This document shows positions 33,029 through 41,473 of a stretch of DNA of 64,000 nt, piece after piece. Under the pieces are notes generated by a model. That model was not told the DNA's origin. It was given only the letters and a program-made list of their open reading frames with translations, and did not search any database. The DNA comes from Thermodesulfobacterium hveragerdense DSM 12571 (GTDB lineage Bacteria > Desulfobacterota > Thermodesulfobacteria > Thermodesulfobacteriales > Thermodesulfobacteriaceae): assembly GCF_000423845.1 (NCBI RefSeq), contig NZ_AUIT01000002.1, forward strand, positions 62,001-126,000, read 5' to 3'. The number at the start of each line of letters is the position of its first letter. Positions within the stretch are counted from its first letter, which is position 1. Position numbers and translations under genes: made by a program.

Positions 33029-34116
33029 AGTCTATAAGCCACTTGGTCAAGGAGCTGACAAACTTGGTTAGAACTTTTAAAAGGTTTCTCTAAAACTTCT
33101 TCCCAAACCCTTTCGCCTTCCATGCAAAAATAAAAGGTTATTTTATCTTCCACTTCTTTTATAATTTTAGCTAAACTTTGATAAAGTTTTTTTCTGAGGT
33201 CTATAAAATATCTCTTTTTTAAATCGAGACCTTCGATAAACTCATAGGCATAGATTGAGGTTTGAGGGAATCTTTCTTCTGCGATGTATTTTAGCTCCTT
33301 AGGGTATCTTAAGGCTCCTAAACTTATCCAGGCAATCTTTTCCCATGGTATTGCGTTTAAAACCTTTTCTAAAACTTGAGGATATTCAACCTCAGCGTTT
33401 TCGTAAAAAATGATTGGGTCAAAATGGAAGGCTACTGTAAACCCATGGTTTACCGCATATTTTGCACTCTCGATTCTTTGTTCCAACGAAGAAGTTCCGT
33501 TTTCCTCGGTGTTTATGATAAATGGAGCATTTAAGGACCAGGCAAAGATAATCTTAGGGTTAGGTTTAAATTTTTTAAAATAATCTTCTTTAATAAAAGC
33601 CTTGGTTTTTAATTCAAGTACAGCCAAAGGGCTTAAAACTTCCCAAAAGTTGATTAATTTTTCAGAAACACCCACAAAAGGTTCCAAAACCATGCTATCA
33701 GCAAATTCTCCTGTTCCAATCCTTAGTATCTTTTTTTCTTTTTTTGCTTCGTTAAGAACTCTTTCTAATTCTGGAAACCCATCCTCGACAACATTAGCCC
33801 AAAGTTTTATGCCAGGGCGGTTTAAATAGAGCTGAAGGATACAATAGGTGCAGTCAAACAAACAACCCTCAGCAAAATGAAAAATTTTATAACCACAACA
33901 GAAATAATTTTTAGTTCCAGGACAATCTCTGAAGAACCTACCTTTAAATTTCATCAAAAAAAGGAATTTTTTACCTAAAGAGACAAGCTCTGCCTGGGAG
34001 GCTTGTTCCTTCCATCGAAAATCCTCATAAGCAGGAATAACCTCATAAGGATACTTTTCTATTATTTCTTGGGTTAAAGAAGAGGAAAGAGCTTCCTGTT
34101 CAACAAAAATTTTCAT
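33016..34116 (-). CDS. Spore-photoproduct-lyase-like radical SAM protein
   Basis: 366 residues. The cluster-binding motif is CLFDCTYC (C-x3-C-x2-C), following the family segment FCCGYKIFHFAEG. LRIGTGEFADS, LELKTKAF and FAWSLNAP match the SPL family barrel. Spore photoproduct lyase repairs UV thymine dimers of spores, but this organism shows no other spore genes here, so the substrate is open: DNA repair or another radical reaction. It lies between asd and the cytochrome gene with overlaps. Confidence 0.78.
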   Translation of the reverse strand: MKIFVEQEALSSSLTQEIIEKYPYEVIPAYEDFRWKEQASQAELVSLGKKFLFLMKFKGRFFRDCPGTKNYFCCGYKIFHFAEGCLFDCTYCILQLYLNRPGIKLWANVVEDGFPELERVLNEAKKEKKILRIGTGEFADSMVLEPFVGVSEKLINFWEVLSPLAVLELKTKAFIKEDYFKKFKPNPKIIFAWSLNAPFIINTEENGTSSLEQRIESAKYAVNHGFTVAFHFDPIIFYENAEVEYPQVLEKVLNAIPWEKIAWISLGALRYPKELKYIAEERFPQTSIYAYEFIEGLDLKKRYFIDLRKKLYQSLAKIIKEVEDKITFYFCMEGERVWEEVLEKPFKSSNQVCQLLDQVAYRLCLS

Positions 34117-34119
34117 TAC

Positions 34120-35142
34120 TTAAAGATAATCTCTTATCAGTACCTCTGCAATCTGAACCGCGTTGGTGGCTGCACCCTTTCTTAAGTTGTCTGCTACTAT
34201 CCATAAGTTTAAACCATTTTCTATAGAAAAGTCTTCTCTGATCCTTCCTACAAAAACCTCGTCTCTTCCTGCAACCTCTATCTGAAGTGGATAAACCTTT
34301 TTTTCTGGGTTATCAAAAACCACCACTCCAGGAGCTTTTTCTAAAAGTTCTATAGCCTTTTCTACGGTAAGTTTTTTTTCTGTTTCTATGTTTACTGCTT
34401 CTGCATGTCCGTAAAATACAGGCACTCTTACCGTGGTGGAGGTAACCCTTATGCTATCGTCTTCCATGATTTTTTTGGTCTCCTCTACCATCTTCATCTC
34501 TTCCTTAGTATACCGGTTAGGAAGGAAAACATCTATTTGGGGTATACAGTTGAAAGCAATAAACTGAGGAAGAGATTTAGGCTCTGGCATAGGTTCTCCC
34601 ATACACCAGGCCTTAACCTGAGCTTCAAGTTCAGCTATAGCCTTTTGCCCTGCACCTGAAACTGATTGATAGGTGCTTACTACTATTCTTTTAATTTTTG
34701 CATAATCATGTAAGGGTTTTAAGGCTACCACCATCTGAATGGTGGAACAGTTGGGGTTTGCGATGATACCTTTGTTTTTGTATTGGGCTACTGCATGAGG
34801 GTTTACCTCTGGAACTACTAAAGGTACTTCAGGGTCCATCCTCCAGGCACTTGAATTATCTATGACTACCGCACCATCTCTTGCAAAAAGGGGAGCATAA
34901 TCTAAACTTCTTTGTCCGCCTGCTGAAAAAAGGGCAATGTCAATCCCTTTAAAACTTTTGGTTTCCTCTAAAACTTCAACAGGTATCTCTTCTCCCTTAA
35001 AAGGAAGTTTTATTCCTTTAGACTTAGATGAAGCAAAAAATCTTATGTTTTTTACAGGAAAGTTTCTTTCTTCTAAAACAGTTATCATCATTCTTCCTAC
35101 AGCCCCAGTGGCCCCAACTACTGCTACTGTATACTCTTTCAT
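34120..35142 (-). CDS. asd: Aspartate-semialdehyde dehydrogenase
   Basis: It converts aspartyl phosphate to aspartate semialdehyde for lysine/diaminopimelate, threonine and methionine synthesis. 340 residues. The N-terminal NADP motif is VVGATGAVGRMM, the catalytic Cys is in IANPNCSTIQMV, and the catalytic His is in VFYGHAEAV. It is the first gene of the minus-strand run that ends with waaA. TATGAT (35181-35186, minus strand) is a possible -10. Confidence 0.97.
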   Translation of the reverse strand: MKEYTVAVVGATGAVGRMMITVLEERNFPVKNIRFFASSKSKGIKLPFKGEEIPVEVLEETKSFKGIDIALFSAGGQRSLDYAPLFARDGAVVIDNSSAWRMDPEVPLVVPEVNPHAVAQYKNKGIIANPNCSTIQMVVALKPLHDYAKIKRIVVSTYQSVSGAGQKAIAELEAQVKAWCMGEPMPEPKSLPQFIAFNCIPQIDVFLPNRYTKEEMKMVEETKKIMEDDSIRVTSTTVRVPVFYGHAEAVNIETEKKLTVEKAIELLEKAPGVVVFDNPEKKVYPLQIEVAGRDEVFVGRIREDFSIENGLNLWIVADNLRKGAATNAVQIAEVLIRDYL

Positions 35143-35218
35143 AAGTAGCCCCCTACTCTGTGATTTTAATTTATGAGGATATCATAAAACCTAAAAACTT
35201 CAACCTAACTACCTCGTC

Positions 35219-35248
35219 TTTATCTCAAGAAGTCCTATGATCTATAAT
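35219..35248 (+). promoter_or_regulatory. Putative promoter of the SpoU methyltransferase operon
   Basis: TTTATC (35219-35224), an 18-nt spacer and perfect TATAAT (35243-35248), about 48 nt upstream of the ATG at 35296. The -35 is weak. Confidence 0.45.
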
Positions 35249-35295
35249 ATTTTTATTTGCAGTTTCTTAAGATTAAATTAAAATTAACGGAGATT

Positions 35296-35856
35296 ATGAA
35301 AAAGTTAGAAGGCGAAGAAATTCTCAAAAAATGGCGGAAAAATAGAGATGATAGCGGAAGATTACCTCTTATAGCTGTACTTGACAACATAAGAAGCGCC
35401 TATAACGTAGGGTCTATGTTTAGAACAGCAGAATGTGCCTACCTTTCTAAACTGGTCTTATGTGGTATCACCGCCTACCCTCCCAATCCCAAGATAGAAA
35501 AAACCGCCTTAGGTACTACCCAAACCGTTCCCTGGGAATATTTTAGCGAGACTTATCAGGCAGTAAAACACCTTAAAAATTTAGGGTACAAGATCGCAGC
35601 CTTAGAAATTACAAAAAGCAGTATCCCTATTCAAAACGTTAAAACATCTGACTTTCCGTTAGCGTTGGTTATCGGAAACGAAGTTACCGGAGTGGACGAA
35701 AGGGTTCTTGAAGAGGCTGATATGGTTTTAGAAATTCCACTTTACGGAGAAAAGGAATCGTTAAACGTAGCCATAGCCTTTGGGGTAGCCATCTTTCTTC
35801 TTATAGAAAAACTAAAAAATAACACCAAAAATGAAATATCCTTTCCTTTTTCCTAA
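35296..35856 (+). CDS. TrmH/SpoU-family RNA 2'-O-methyltransferase
   Basis: 186 residues forming the SPOUT knot. Motif 1 is LDNIRSAYNVGSMFRTAEC, motif 2 is ALVIGNEVTGVDERVLEEAD, and motif 3 is LEIPLYGEKESLNVAIAFGV. A TTG start at 35257 is in frame, but GGAG precedes the ATG at 35296. There is no N-terminal substrate domain, so the RNA target (tRNA or rRNA) cannot be named. It overlaps the sfsA-DUF123 gene by 26 nt in another frame. Confidence 0.9.
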   Translation: MKKLEGEEILKKWRKNRDDSGRLPLIAVLDNIRSAYNVGSMFRTAECAYLSKLVLCGITAYPPNPKIEKTALGTTQTVPWEYFSETYQAVKHLKNLGYKIAALEITKSSIPIQNVKTSDFPLALVIGNEVTGVDERVLEEADMVLEIPLYGEKESLNVAIAFGVAIFLLIEKLKNNTKNEISFPFS

Positions 35857-36991
35857 AGTTCCTGCTATCTTTATCGAAAGAATCAACCGGTTTGTGGTCA
35901 AAATAAAAATAAAAGATGGATTAAGTCGCAGTACCTATGATTTTGCCTATCTACCTAATCCAGGTAGACTTTGGGAGCTGCTTTTGGAAGGTACTGAGCT
36001 TTTAGTATTCCCTAATCCTAAAAATAATAAACTTCCTTACACAGTTTTATTCTGCAAAAAAAGAGAAAACTATGTCCTTCTTCATACCCATCTGACCAAC
36101 TACATCGTTTCAACCCTTATTGAAGAAGAAAAGATTCCTATTTATAAAGGTTTTCAGGTTGAGAAAAAAGAACTTATGTCTGCTAAAGGCCGTTTCGATT
36201 TGTTACTAAACAATCTGTATTCTCAGGAAAAAATTTTGCTTGAAATTAAAACGTGTACTCTTTTTGGAGAGAAAATGGCCATGTTTCCTGATGCAGAAAC
36301 TAAAAGAGGACAACGACACCTTGTGGAACTACTTGAGCTTTCTAAAAAGGGATATCAAGCAGAGATGCTTTTTGTCGTCATGAACCCCGAAGTAAAATAT
36401 TTTCTTCCTGCCTATCATATAGATTTTAATTTTTCTTTTTGGTTTTTAAGAGTAAAAGAAGAGATAAATTTAAGGGCTATAGCTTTAACCTGGGATCCTA
36501 CTTTTACCGAAGTAACACGTATAAGCTTAGTAGATATTCCCTTTGACCTTTTAGAACAAGAGCTAAAAGACCAGGGAGCTTATCTTTTGGTTTTTAAAAT
36601 AGCCCAGCCTGTAAATCTTTTAATAAATCAAAGAACTTTTTCTATAAAACCAGGTTTTTACATCTACGTAGGGTCTGCGATGCAAGGCCTTGAGGCCAGA
36701 ATAAAAAGACACTTAAGAAAAAACAAAAAGCTTCATTGGCACATAGACTATCTACTAACCTATGCTCACAGTATCTTATCTATTCCTATAAGGTCCTCTG
36801 CAAAAATAGAATGTGCTTTAGCTTCTGACGTTGGTAAACTGTCTGAAGGTTTGGTGTTTGGTTTTGGGTCAACTGATTGTAGATATCCTTCTCATCTTTT
36901 TTATTTCTCGTGCTCACCTTTTCAAAATCCTGATTTTCACGAATTAATAATTAAATACCGGATAGATAGGCTATGTTCTTACCTAAGATAA
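35831..36991 (+). CDS. SfsA family protein fused to a DUF123 (GIY-YIG-fold) domain
   Basis: 386 residues. The SfsA domain (about 1-225) has the conserved YLPNPGRLWELL, KGRFDLLL, EIKTCTLF and FPDAETKRGQRHLVEL. This includes the acidic and Lys residues of its nuclease-like fold. A DUF123 domain (about 250-386) follows, with GFYIYVGSAM, ARIKRHL, HWHIDYLL, ECALA and GFGSTDCRYPSHL. DUF123 belongs to the GIY-YIG nuclease superfamily. The two-domain protein suggests nucleic-acid binding or cleavage. It overlaps both neighbours (26 and 19 nt). Confidence 0.85.
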   Translation: MKYPFLFPKVPAIFIERINRFVVKIKIKDGLSRSTYDFAYLPNPGRLWELLLEGTELLVFPNPKNNKLPYTVLFCKKRENYVLLHTHLTNYIVSTLIEEEKIPIYKGFQVEKKELMSAKGRFDLLLNNLYSQEKILLEIKTCTLFGEKMAMFPDAETKRGQRHLVELLELSKKGYQAEMLFVVMNPEVKYFLPAYHIDFNFSFWFLRVKEEINLRAIALTWDPTFTEVTRISLVDIPFDLLEQELKDQGAYLLVFKIAQPVNLLINQRTFSIKPGFYIYVGSAMQGLEARIKRHLRKNKKLHWHIDYLLTYAHSILSIPIRSSAKIECALASDVGKLSEGLVFGFGSTDCRYPSHLFYFSCSPFQNPDFHELIIKYRIDRLCSYLR

Positions 36992-37659
36992 ACCTAAAGA
37001 CCGGGGATCGAGGGGTTCTTTTTTTTACGCTGCCTGAATGGAAGCTCGCAAAAGAAAAAATCAGCCTAAGAAACCATTTTTCCTGGTTAAACCTTATCAT
37101 AAAATATGACGCACAGGGTTTTATTTGTGGTCCGATTTTAGGGGCTCCGATGATCGGACTACTTTTTGAGATTTTTCAAAACTGGGAGATAAAAGAATTG
37201 TTAACCGTAGGTTGGGCAGCTAAGTTAGGGGAAAAGCTTAAATTAGGAGAGGTTTTTCTCCCAAACAAGGCTTATTCTTTAGAAGGAACTTCAAGGCTTT
37301 ACTGGGAAAAACGAAAAGTCTTTACCCCAGAATTTGAATTTTTTACCAAGATTAAAGAAAATCTTATGCAAATAGGATTACTACCATCTTCGGGTCCTAT
37401 AATTTCTACAGACGCCCCTTTTATTTTTGAAAAAAATACACAATTTTTAAACAAATGGTCAACCAAGGCTTATGCTTTAGACATGGAAACCTCTGCGGTG
37501 TATGCTTTGGGTAAGTATTTTAACGTTAAAACCCAGGCTATACTTTTGATTACCGATGAGATTGGTAGAACGAGTTTTCAGAGACCTGAAAACTTATTGA
37601 AACCAAACAGAGAAAAAATTTTAGATTTAATACAAAGATTTCTAAGCCATGAGGTCTAA
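36973..37659 (+). CDS. Nucleoside phosphorylase / MTA-SAH nucleosidase superfamily protein
   Basis: 228 residues of the PNP_UDP fold. LTVGWAAKLGEKLKLGEVFL is the central strand region, IISTDAPF follows, and AYALDMETSAVYALG carries the conserved ribose-binding Met-Glu pair. A late acidic site, ITDEIGRTSF, would hold the catalytic Asp. It could cleave methylthioadenosine/adenosylhomocysteine or a futalosine-type substrate, and I cannot tell which. It overlaps the gene before by 19 nt and the J-domain gene after by 11 nt. Confidence 0.78.
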   Translation: MFLPKINLKTGDRGVLFFTLPEWKLAKEKISLRNHFSWLNLIIKYDAQGFICGPILGAPMIGLLFEIFQNWEIKELLTVGWAAKLGEKLKLGEVFLPNKAYSLEGTSRLYWEKRKVFTPEFEFFTKIKENLMQIGLLPSSGPIISTDAPFIFEKNTQFLNKWSTKAYALDMETSAVYALGKYFNVKTQAILLITDEIGRTSFQRPENLLKPNREKILDLIQRFLSHEV

Positions 37660-38536
37660 AAACTCAAAAACCAATCCCTTTGAGCTTTTTGGTTTAACCC
37701 CTAAATTAGTAAAAGAATTGGACGACCAAACCCTTTCTAAACTTATCAAGGCTATTTATAGAGTCCTTCAACTTTACTATCATCCGGACAAAGGAGGAGA
37801 CCCTAAAAAGGCATTAGAACTAAACTTAGCTTATGAATCCTTAAATTTAGATAAAAACGAAAAACTTTTTAAAGAGTATAAAAACAAGTATATCCAAAGG
37901 CTTTCTCGTAAGACCATGTTTTCAAGGCTTCAAGAACTGGAAACTCAAAACCGTAAACTCACTTTTTTAGCCGACCTTTTAAAGGAAAAATGTTGGCAGC
38001 TTTTGGCAGAAAGACCGATGGTCATAGAAGAATTTAGCCGTAAAAAGGTTTTAAAACTTAAAATTTTTGACCTGGTATCCCATCTCAACTTTTCTTACTT
38101 AAAACCATCTCAAAAATCTCTGTTTTTTAAAGAGATATATCTCATAGGTTCTGAGGTGGTTAAAAAAGATAAGTTTAAACGTACCTGCTACAGAATAAAA
38201 AACTATAGATTTTTAGGTTCAATAAAAAGAAATTATATAGAACCATGGGTTTTATTAGAAAAACATACAAAAGATAAAGAAGTGATCTATAATAACCTGA
38301 TAAATCGAGATATTTTTGTACAAGAATTTATACTTTTTTTAAAGCCTGAACTGGAAACAAACGCTTATCTTTTTTTCTTTCAACCAGAAGAACCGCAAGG
38401 TGTAGTGTTTGAGGGAATTCTTATAAAAAAAGAAGAGGTTGATTTAGAAAAAGTTAAGCCCTTGTTAACCAAAGTTCCTCTTTTTAAAGAGGACTTTGCA
38501 GAAAACATCCCAGATAGAAGTTTAAAACAAGATTAA
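37649..38536 (+). CDS. J-domain protein with uncharacterised C-terminal region
   Basis: 295 residues. An N-terminal J-domain (about 8-75) contains NPFELFGLTPKLVKEL and YYHPDKGGDPKKALELN (HPD present). There is no cysteine-rich zinc centre and no recognisable DnaJ C-terminal domain. The remaining 220 residues are Lys-rich and unassigned. It probably recruits DnaK to a specific client. It is the last gene of its operon and shares the tetranucleotide TTAA (38533-38536) with the stop of the convergent TauE gene. Confidence 0.75.
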   Translation: MRSKNSKTNPFELFGLTPKLVKELDDQTLSKLIKAIYRVLQLYYHPDKGGDPKKALELNLAYESLNLDKNEKLFKEYKNKYIQRLSRKTMFSRLQELETQNRKLTFLADLLKEKCWQLLAERPMVIEEFSRKKVLKLKIFDLVSHLNFSYLKPSQKSLFFKEIYLIGSEVVKKDKFKRTCYRIKNYRFLGSIKRNYIEPWVLLEKHTKDKEVIYNNLINRDIFVQEFILFLKPELETNAYLFFFQPEEPQGVVFEGILIKKEEVDLEKVKPLLTKVPLFKEDFAENIPDRSLKQD

Positions 38537-39300
38537 CCCTTAGGTTTAGGGGTTTTCAAGAACCTAATTCCTGTCCAGATTACTATGATAGCAAAAAAGA
38601 TCCTCAAGTAAAATTCAGGTAGAATATTGGCTATGTTTCCTCCTATAAAAGTGCCTGTAATAATCCCTATTACCAATCCAGGCAAAATTGTTTTTACCAC
38701 GTTACCCAGTTTTAGGTGCGTATAAGCTCCTACCAATCCAGCAGGAACCATGCATAAAAGTGATGTTCCTTGAGCAAGGTGTTGTCCATAGTTTAACCCT
38801 AAAACCAAAGCAGGAACCATTATTGTTCCTCCCCCTACTCCCATCATTCCTGCGATAAAACCAGCAAATACTCCGGTGAGCAACAAAGCTATGATTTTTG
38901 AAGTTCCTTCTAAAGAAAAATGGTAGAGGCTTCCTAAGTAAGGTTTGGCCAAAAGTAAAAGAGAGGCAAAGATTAAAAAAGCTCCAAAAGACCTTTTTAG
39001 TTTCCATTCAGGAAGACTGTGGGCAAACTTAGCCCCTTTTCTTGCGGTAATCATCGCAGTAATAGCGATGATTACTGAAGCTAAGACATCAACTGCTCCG
39101 TGCAATCCGTAAGTAATAGCACCTACAAGTCCTGTAAACACCAAAGCCCAAAGGCTGGTTCCATGAGCCTGATGTTGAGAAAGCTTTAACACCCCTACCA
39201 TAAGGGGAATCATCACCACCCCACCACCTAAACCAACCAGGCCTCCAAAACATCCTGCTAAAATTCCTATCCAAATCGCATGAAAAATCTCTTTTTTCAT
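38533..39300 (-). CDS. TauE/SafE-family sulfite or anion exporter
   Basis: 255 residues with about eight helices in two similar halves. Each half holds the family glycine-rich motif: GLVGLGGGVVMIPLMVGVL and AGMMGVGGGTIMVPALVLG, each followed by AHGTSL or AQGTSLL. The family carries sulfite, sulfoacetate or related organosulfur anions. In a likely sulfate reducer a sulfur-anion substrate is plausible but unproven. It is preceded by AAGGGGGG. Confidence 0.9.
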   Translation of the reverse strand: MKKEIFHAIWIGILAGCFGGLVGLGGGVVMIPLMVGVLKLSQHQAHGTSLWALVFTGLVGAITYGLHGAVDVLASVIIAITAMITARKGAKFAHSLPEWKLKRSFGAFLIFASLLLLAKPYLGSLYHFSLEGTSKIIALLLTGVFAGFIAGMMGVGGGTIMVPALVLGLNYGQHLAQGTSLLCMVPAGLVGAYTHLKLGNVVKTILPGLVIGIITGTFIGGNIANILPEFYLRIFFAIIVIWTGIRFLKTPKPKG

Positions 39301-39313
39301 AATCCCCCCCTTT

Positions 39314-40489
39314 TTATTTTTCTATATAAAGCCCTATACCTTTTAAATAAAAGGTTTCTTCTACAAACGGATTGATTGGATGGTCTTTTGCCTGAATCCC
39401 TTTAAAAATAATTTTTCCGTCGGTTTGTAGTCTTTTAAGAGAGGTTTTAATAAAATTCAAAAGCCTTTCAAACTTTAGAAAATGAGAACAAGAAAATCCG
39501 AAGAAAAATCCTCTTTCCAGGGCTTTAAGGCCTAAAAAATAAAGGTTTTCGTATTTTTTTTCCCCTTCTAAAACATGTTTATGAGACTTTATAAAGGCTG
39601 GAGGATCAAGGATTACCATATCTACTTTAGGAGGGTTTTTTAATATGTGAAAAACGTCCCCTTGTAGAGTTATAACTTTGTCCTTCCAGTAGTTAACTTT
39701 AGCTATTTCTTCTGCTAATCCAAGGGCACTGCCTGAACGGTCAACTAAAAAAATTCTGTCAGCACCACTCTTTAAACAGTAAAACCCAAAACCACCTAAA
39801 TAACAAAAACCATCTATAACCTGCAATCCTTTAGAAAACCTGGCTATAGCCCTACGGTTTTCTCTTTGGTCTAAAAAAAATCCCGTTTTTTGTCCGGTGA
39901 TAACAGGCACCAAAAACTTTATTCCGTCGATGGTGACTAAAATCGGATCTTCTACGTCCCCATAGACTACCTTTGTATAAAGAGGAAGACCTTCTTCTTG
40001 TCTTTTTGTGTGATCGTTTTTTAAAACGATAGCTTGAGGAGTAAACAACACCCTCAAAGCTTCGATTATAAAATCTACAAGTCTTTCCATCCCAAGGGTA
40101 TGAATTTGGACCACCACTACTTTTTCAAAAAGGTCTACCACTAACCCAGGTATAAAATCACCTTCAGAAAACACTAAACGAAAACACCCTTCACCTGGAT
40201 AAAGAGACTTCCTAAGGTTTAGTGTTTTGGTAAAGGCCTCTAAAAAAAATTTTTCATCTATCTTTTGTTCTTCTCTTGAAAGTAGCTTTAAGCAGTAAAA
40301 AGATCGTGGATTAAAATATCCTATTCCTAAACAATGATTTTCCTCAGATAAAATGGTTACTAAATCTCCGGGTGCGATTTTTTCAGATGTTTTCTTAAAA
40401 TCTTTAATCTCCTTTTGGGTAAACCAGAGATGCCTTTTCAGATAAGTTTGTAGCCCTTGTTTATTTAAAACAACCGGGGGATAAAGCAT
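39314..40489 (-). CDS. RlmI-like class I rRNA cytosine methyltransferase
   Basis: 391 residues. An N-terminal PUA domain (about 1-85) includes HLWFTQKEI and GIGYFNPRS. A linker domain follows, then the SAM domain (about 190-391) with QKTGFFLDQRENRR, VIDGFCYLGGFGFY, FLVDRSGSALGLAE and the motif DPPAFIKS. This order is that of RlmI (23S rRNA m5C1962), although related YccW/RlmK-type enzymes exist. It overlaps the polyferredoxin gene upstream by 29 nt. Confidence 0.87.
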   Translation of the reverse strand: MLYPPVVLNKQGLQTYLKRHLWFTQKEIKDFKKTSEKIAPGDLVTILSEENHCLGIGYFNPRSFYCLKLLSREEQKIDEKFFLEAFTKTLNLRKSLYPGEGCFRLVFSEGDFIPGLVVDLFEKVVVVQIHTLGMERLVDFIIEALRVLFTPQAIVLKNDHTKRQEEGLPLYTKVVYGDVEDPILVTIDGIKFLVPVITGQKTGFFLDQRENRRAIARFSKGLQVIDGFCYLGGFGFYCLKSGADRIFLVDRSGSALGLAEEIAKVNYWKDKVITLQGDVFHILKNPPKVDMVILDPPAFIKSHKHVLEGEKKYENLYFLGLKALERGFFFGFSCSHFLKFERLLNFIKTSLKRLQTDGKIIFKGIQAKDHPINPFVEETFYLKGIGLYIEK

Positions 40490-41339
40490 TTTGATAGATT
40501 CCCTTTTCTAAAAATATTGCTTTATACGGACAAATTTTTACACAGTTTAGACAGCGAATGCACTCAACAGAATTCATTTCTTCTAAAGGATTAAGCCCAA
40601 CAGGGCAAATTTTTTCGCAAGTCTTACAATGGGTGCACCTGTTAAGGTTTACGTTTAGTCTTAAAAAACTAATTTTATTAAACAGTCCGTATATCAAACC
40701 AAGGGGGCATACATTCTTGCAAAAAAATCTATAATCTATTAAAACAAAAAAAACAAACAGCAACAAAAGAAAGGTTTTCAGATAAAAAAGTTTCCCTACA
40801 TAATCCCAAAGTTCTGGACTAAGAATAAGATTTAGATAGCCTGCCTCTAAAGTTCCTGCCGGACAAAGATACTTGCAAAATCCTAAAATTCCATAACCTA
40901 TTTCATCTCCCAAAAAAAGAGGTATAAAAAACACCAATCCTATAAGCATCAAATGTTTGAGGTATCTTTGAGATTTTTTAGGAAGGGAGAGTCTTCTCTT
41001 AAAGAAAGGAATTTTATAAATAAGGTCCTGGAACAAACCGAAAGGACAAACCCATCCACAGATAAACCTTCCTAAAGTTAAACCAAAAATCAAGAAAAAT
41101 CCTAATACATACAAAAAAGGACCTAACAAAACCTGCCAATTTAAGACCTTTAATGCACTTAACAGGTTTTGTAAAACACCTAAAGGACAGGAAAAAAGGC
41201 TTGCAGGGCAAGAATAACAGTTTAATCCTGGGGCACACAGTCCTTTTAAAGGTCCTGTATATAGGTTTTTGGTGAAAGGAAAACCTAAGTATCCATTATG
41301 CAGAAAAAAAGAAATAGACTGTACCACCCTTCTTTTCAT
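40461..41339 (-). CDS. NapH-like membrane polyferredoxin
   Basis: 292 residues with about five membrane helices. CAPGLNCYSCPASLFSCPLG lies near the N-terminus, then the paired CxxxCP signatures GWVCPFGLFQD and KNVCPLGLIYG. Two 4Fe-4S motifs sit at the C-terminus, CTHCKTCEKICP and CIRCLNCVKICP. The NapH/YccM family moves electrons across or along the membrane. An upstream ATG at 41366 exists, but the ATG at 41339 overlaps the stop of the small CXXC gene as ATGA and gives MKRRVVQ. The electron donor and acceptor are unknown. Confidence 0.86.
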   Translation of the reverse strand: MKRRVVQSISFFLHNGYLGFPFTKNLYTGPLKGLCAPGLNCYSCPASLFSCPLGVLQNLLSALKVLNWQVLLGPFLYVLGFFLIFGLTLGRFICGWVCPFGLFQDLIYKIPFFKRRLSLPKKSQRYLKHLMLIGLVFFIPLFLGDEIGYGILGFCKYLCPAGTLEAGYLNLILSPELWDYVGKLFYLKTFLLLLFVFFVLIDYRFFCKNVCPLGLIYGLFNKISFLRLNVNLNRCTHCKTCEKICPVGLNPLEEMNSVECIRCLNCVKICPYKAIFLEKGIYQNALSPGCFK

Positions 41340-41473
41340 TCTTCTAATCCCATACAGGAAAGACACAGCACAGAACCTCTGGAATAAACAAAATCATAGC
41401 CGTTAAGTTTAAGACCTGAGAAAAATAACATTCCAAGGAAGATTAGAAAAAACAAGATTTTCCACCAACTCAT
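41336..41473 (-). CDS. 45-residue membrane protein with C-terminal CXXC (CD1871A-like)
   Basis: A short gene between glmM and the polyferredoxin gene. The ATG at 41473 directly follows the glmM stop and has AAGGAT upstream. The TGA overlaps the next ATG as ATGA. The product has one hydrophobic helix (about 5-20), then VYSRGSVLCLSCMGLEE at the end. This is the layout of the CD1871A-type CXXC mini-proteins that accompany NapH/YccM polyferredoxins. The tight coupling on both sides argues that it is real. It is probably a small subunit or redox partner of the polyferredoxin. Confidence 0.75.
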   Translation of the reverse strand: MSWWKILFFLIFLGMLFFSGLKLNGYDFVYSRGSVLCLSCMGLEE

